A DNA stretch of 64,000 nt, taken from contig JAKSZU010000165.1 in the NCBI GenBank assembly GCA_026018925.1, forward strand, positions 1 through 64,000. Reading direction: 5' to 3'. This stretch comes from Tupaia tana (taxonomy: Eukaryota; Chordata; Mammalia; Scandentia; Tupaiidae). Below, one piece after another: positions 60,626-64,000 of the stretch (its first letter is position 1; every line of letters begins with the position of its first letter). Under the pieces are notes generated by a model. It was not told the origin of the DNA and did not search any database. It saw nothing but the letters and a program-made list of their open reading frames with translations. Position numbers and translations under genes: made by a program.

Positions 60626-61482
60626 TGAGAATAGGACAGTGTGGAATGGGGGGGGTGAAGAGAAGAGGATAGAGAAATATAGCAAGAGAACAATAGAGAG
60701 GCAGGACATTAGTGAGAAACAGATATGGCTTATTACCTGTTGATGATGACATGTATAGTATTCTCAACTGGATTGGTCTAAAAAGTATTTCATGATGGGT
60801 AAAGTCTTTTTACAAGCAAAGTGAGAAATAGTAATTGACTGTTTTAAAAAATAATTAGAATAATAATAATAATGATTGGGAAAAACTTAGAAAAGATTGA
60901 ATGATAAAGCGGGGAGATTAATGTCTCTGTATTGACTAACATGCATGGCATTCCCTTTTGAAAAAGCAATGTAATACACTATAAAGTTATATGTAATGCA
61001 ATGTAATATAAAGAAGATTATGACGATAATAAAAATTAAAAAAAATAAAAATTTGTAACAATAATAAATAATTTAAAAGAAACAGTGCAAGCAAGGAAAG
61101 AATGGGAAAATATATTCAAAGTGTTAAGTGAAAAAATTTCAACCAATCATACTATGCCCAGCAAGATTATCTTTCATATGGGAAGAAAAAGACAAAACCA
61201 TTCTCAGAAAAAGAGAACCTGAAAGAAAACACCAACACCAGACCAGCTCTCCAAGAAGTGCTGATGGGAGTTCTATACCAGAAAAACTAAAGTCAGACAC
61301 ACAGAAATAAGAGTATGAGAAACAACCAAGAGAATGGCCTACTCAATGGTAGAGACAAGTCTGGAGCTGAATGTTAACTTCCAGAGTTTAAATGGAAAGA
61401 TCAGATCACAGTAACACTGCAAATTCAATAGGAGAGAAAAATTTTATTAGTTTTTATCTTTTAAAAATATCTAAAGAATTAT

Positions 61483-61648
61483 TTTATTTAACTTCATTAT
61501 TTATTCTTTTGTTTATTTCAATTTGACCAGAGAGAGACAGAGTGACAGAGAGAGAGAGAGAGAGAAAGCAAACATCCAAGTCCAGGACTCAAACCACAGC
61601 CATGTGGGAATCCAGTGCCTTTAACCACCCTGCCACCTGCCGACCTGA
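61483..61648 (-). repeat. Short-form SINE, reverse
   Basis: AATTTGACCAGAGAGAGACA to ACCCTGCCACCTGCCGACCT. Inside the HAL1-like copy 4. Confidence 0.8.
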
Positions 61649-61840
61649 GGATAGAAAGTAATTACATGAGTCTGAGCTAGTGAAATATAATTTTATTACT
61701 TCAGTCTAAAACATTACGGATTTTATTTGATACTTTGATTTTCATATTTAAAGATTTTTGTCTTCTCTTGAACTGTTGATAGGTTCATCTACCTACTATT
61801 TGAACTGAATCATAACCTTTTTTCCTGGCTTTAAGTTTTT

Positions 61841-62105
61841 TTTTTTTTTTTTGAGAGGTTTTTTCGCTATAGGGCGTGTGCGCTCACCAGACAGACAGAG
61901 AGAGACATAGAGACAGAAAGCGAGAAATCACCCCCCAGGGGGGATGGTCACGCTGCAATCCCTTCTCCTCCATTCTCCTTTCGGGATCTTGGGCACGCAC
62001 GCACACGCGCCCTGCGTGAGTTGTAAGCCACCGGGTCCGAGACGCGAACCGCGGTCGACTACTTGGGAGTCCAGCGACATAGCCATTACACTAACTGCTG
62101 GTTCC
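61841..62105 (-). repeat. Long-form SINE, reverse, young complete copy
   Basis: Poly(T), CGCTATAGGGCGTGTGCGCT, body, then a head complement with GAACCGCGGTCGACTA and CATTACACTAACTGCTGG. CCTGGCTTTAAGTTTTT repeats at about 61824-61840 and 62106-62122. CpG-rich. Confidence 0.92.
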
Positions 62106-62636
62106 CCTGGCTTTAAGTTTTTAAGCAAGTTTCTCTGAACATTTTTTTTTTATTTTGATATATTAAAACAAAAACTTTTAAAATTAAAAAATGCATTTAA
62201 AGTAATATTTAATAATTAATAAGATTAAACATACAATTCTTTAAAAAGTATTAAAAGGCAACTTTTAACTGCTACTGAATCTCAACACATTGACTTTCAA
62301 AAACACTGCTCTTAAAAATCACATAAAATATGTGAAATGTGACATATTCTTTATTTGATAATATACACAAGTCACACTAAAATATCTTTCAATAAAGCAG
62401 AGATTCAGATACAGAGAATTATAATTAAATTGGCATAGTAAAGATGAAAAATATAAAGTAGACATCATTACCGTATCTTCAGCCCTTGCCTTTAATGGGT
62501 TAATGAACACAAAGAAACACACAGCTGAGTCTGCTTGATTTTGAAAAGTGAAGGGATTTCCCCAGCATTTATATATTCATATAACCAGTTACATATAACC
62601 CAAGTTAAAAAACAGTATCACTAGGTTTTTGTTTTT

Positions 62637-62897
62637 GTTTTTCAGAACTTTTTGCCTTAGGGCACATATGCTCACTGGAGAGAGAGGTAAAAACAGGGAC
62701 AATGAGAAGGAAAGTGAGAAATCTTCCTTCAGAGGGATGGCCACACCACAATCTCTTCTCTTCCATTATTTCTGGGATCTCAGGCACGCATTCATGCATG
62801 TTAGATTTGATTTTCAAGCCACAAGGTCTGGGACTTGAATCACAATAAACTATATGGAGCCCAGTGATGTAACCCCTATGCCATCTGCTGACTTTCC
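62637..62897 (-). repeat. Long-form SINE, reverse
   Basis: TTTTTGCCTTAGGGCACATA tail complement, CCCTATGCCATCTGCTGACT head complement. It sits just past the end of the duplicated block. Confidence 0.75.
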
Positions 62898-63030
62898 AGT
62901 AAGTTTTGAGTTGGCATCCACCATCTTTGTAGACAGATGAGCATTACTAATGAATTGTCAATTATATTTTGTAAAGGGCAAACAATAATGACATTTACTG
63001 AATGGAAATTACTATCAAAATTTTAAAAAC

Positions 63031-63297
63031 CCGGAACCAGCAGCTGGCATAATGGCTATGCTGCTGGACTCACATGTAGTTAACCACGGTTCAAGTCCTG
63101 GACCTGGTGGCTTAATTTTACACCTGACATGTATGCTTGCATGCCCAAGATCTCAAGAGGAGAATAGAGGAGAAGGGATTGCAGCATGGCCATCCCCTTT
63201 GGGGGGTGATTTTCCACTTTCTGTCTCGCTGTCTCTCTCTGTCTTTCTGGCGAGCACATGTACCCTATAGCAAAAAACTCTCCCAAAAAAATTAAAA
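63031..63297 (+). repeat. Long-form SINE, forward
   Basis: CGGAACCAGCAGCTGGCATA head, GATCTCAAGAGGAGAATAG body, CTATAGCAAAAAACTCTC tail; AAAAACCC(A/G)-like target duplication. Confidence 0.85.
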
Positions 63298-63435
63298 ACC
63301 CAAGAACATTCATTTAACTATAAGCCAATTTTACTGAAAACAGGACTGTGCAACAAAAATATGCCATTATCCATTCAACTGAATTATAGTGTAGATGCTC
63401 AATTAAATTATGGTACACATAAAAAGATAAGAAAT

Positions 63436-63610
63436 GAGCCTGACAAGTGATGTGGTGTCTGAAGCACTGAACTCCCACTTGGCTGGTCATGATTTGAATC
63501 CTGGACCTAGAGACTTTCTTCTTCACGTTCCTTTTCCTTCTCCCTCTGTCTCTCTCTGGTCAAGTTGAAATATAATAATAACTTATTGAATTAAATAAAT
63601 AAATTATTAA
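63436..63610 (+). repeat. Short-form SINE, forward
   Basis: GAGCCTGACAAGTGATGTGG head, CTGGTCAAGTTGAAATATAA tail with TAAATAAATAAATTA. Confidence 0.72.
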
Positions 63611-63614
63611 TTTT

Positions 63615-64000
63615 TTTTACATTCCATCACTACACATCGTTACAGCTTGTAAAATGAATTTACCCAACATGAATATAATTCGCACTAGTCCAGTTTAAGA
63701 TATTACATATATTATCATCTTGAATAGTGATAATAGTGTCCCATGAATGTCTTGCTTCTCTTTTTTTCTCCTAGACTCCTTCCCTCACCCTCTCCTTCTT
63801 CCACCATCTTCCCACACTGTATCCAGACTCTAACCATTTTCTATGCTTGTATATATTCAAATCTTTCAGTTTCTACCATAGAGTGCAGACAGTGGGTATA
63901 TATTAAGTGGAAACATACAATGTCTCTTTTATAACCTGGCTTGCTTCACTCAGCAGTAAATTTTCCATATTTATTCACTTTCTATCAAATGCTGGGGCTT
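63615..64000 (-). mobile_element. L1 3' end, antisense, running off the window
   Basis: 3' UTR complement (ATGAATTTACCCAACATGAA, CCATAGAGTGCAGACAGTGG), then the end of ORF2 (CTCAGCAGTAAATTTTCCAT complement codes SEASQ-type residues). The body lies beyond 64000. Confidence 0.78.

Larger units (their letters stand above)
58283..61079 (+). mobile_element. L1-C: 5'-truncated L1 nested in the HAL1-like ORF1
   Basis: Starts inside the reverse-transcriptase part of ORF2 and runs to a 3' end with AATAATAAATAATTTAAAAG. The target duplication AAACARTRCAAGCAAGGA lies at 58265-58282 and about 61080-61097. It is the best-preserved L1 ORF2 in the window and probably the youngest L1 here. Confidence 0.9.
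57329..62200 (+). mobile_element. ORF1-only L1 derivative (HAL1-like), copy 4, with nested insertions
   Basis: 5' UTR (57329-57480), ORF1 pieces (about 57481-58282 and 61098-61320), then the 3' region in parts (61321-61480, 61650-61840, 62106-62150). Split by an L1 (58283-61079) and two SINEs. Absent from the matching place in copy 1 of the tandem duplication (about 51.88 kb), so it inserted after the duplication. No intact ORF. Confidence 0.75.
52330..62620. repeat. Tandem segmental duplication, copy 2
   Basis: Second unit of the duplication described for 46694-52325. It is larger because of copy-specific insertions: old L1 pieces and SINEs around 52.7-55.0 kb, and an ORF1-only element with a nested L1 and SINEs at 57.33-62.2 kb. 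Order and orientation of shared landmarks are preserved, so the duplication was head-to-tail. By eye the copies differ at far more sites than the two proviral LTRs, so it is probably older than the provirus. Confidence 0.8.

Noticed and set aside
57435-61320. One L1 with ORF1, ORF2 and a second ORF1 end
   Set aside because: The target duplication at 58265 and 61080 shows an L1 inserted in an ORF1-only element instead.
1-64000. CRISPR array or bacterial-type operon
   Set aside because: No short regularly spaced direct repeats with unique spacers, no prokaryotic gene organisation; all arrays seen are microsatellites or SINEs.

Overview
The window looks like nuclear DNA of a placental mammal. 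It contains one spliced vomeronasal type-2 receptor (V2R, family C GPCR) gene on the + strand, and almost everything else is retrotransposon: L1 LINEs, ORF1-only L1 derivatives that look like HAL1 ('half-L1'), more than fifty copies of a tRNA-derived SINE in a long and a short form, and one gammaretrovirus-like provirus. Decayed L1 pieces that resemble ancient placental L1M families argue for a placental host. I could not match the SINE to the lineage SINEs I know (Alu, B1/B2/ID, rabbit C, carnivore CAN, horse ERE, hedgehog and shrew families), so I do not name the species.

Layout. 1-11.5 kb: a decayed L1 (L1-A), an ORF1-only element, SINEs, then a second ORF1-only element in reverse. 11.5-13 kb: upstream flank of the receptor gene. 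13.0-46.8 kb: the V2R gene, six exons at 13007-13227, 22080-22371, 32550-33365, 37525-37749, 41476-41599 and 45840-46768. All exon junctions have GT/AG sites and matching phase, and the joined frame is open for 868 codons, so this looks like an intact gene. Intron 1 holds an antisense L1 (L1-B, about 16.1-21.7 kb). Intron 2 holds an antisense provirus (24512-31670) with two 452-bp LTRs, a 4-bp target duplication, a tRNA-Pro type primer site and broken gag, pro, pol and env. Introns 3-5 are packed with SINEs.

46.7-62.6 kb: the receptor's last ~80 coding bases and about 5 kb of 3' flank occur twice in tandem (about 46.7-52.3 kb and 52.3-62.6 kb). The second copy is headed by a receptor-tail remnant. 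Shared SINEs predate the duplication. An ORF1-only element entered copy 1 only, and another ORF1-only element, itself later split by an L1, entered copy 2 only. 62.6-64 kb: SINEs and the antisense 3' end of an L1 that runs off the window.

The only host gene I can support is the V2R: a seven-helix receptor with a large extracellular ligand-binding domain, expected in vomeronasal sensory neurons. I found no bacterial-type operon, CRISPR array or other exotic system. The most unusual content is the ORF1-only L1 lineage, the unassigned SINE family, the tandem duplication behind the V2R gene, and two L1s that share a rearranged reverse-transcriptase junction and a 3' flank. Comparisons between copies were made by eye, so percentages and repeat edges are approximate.
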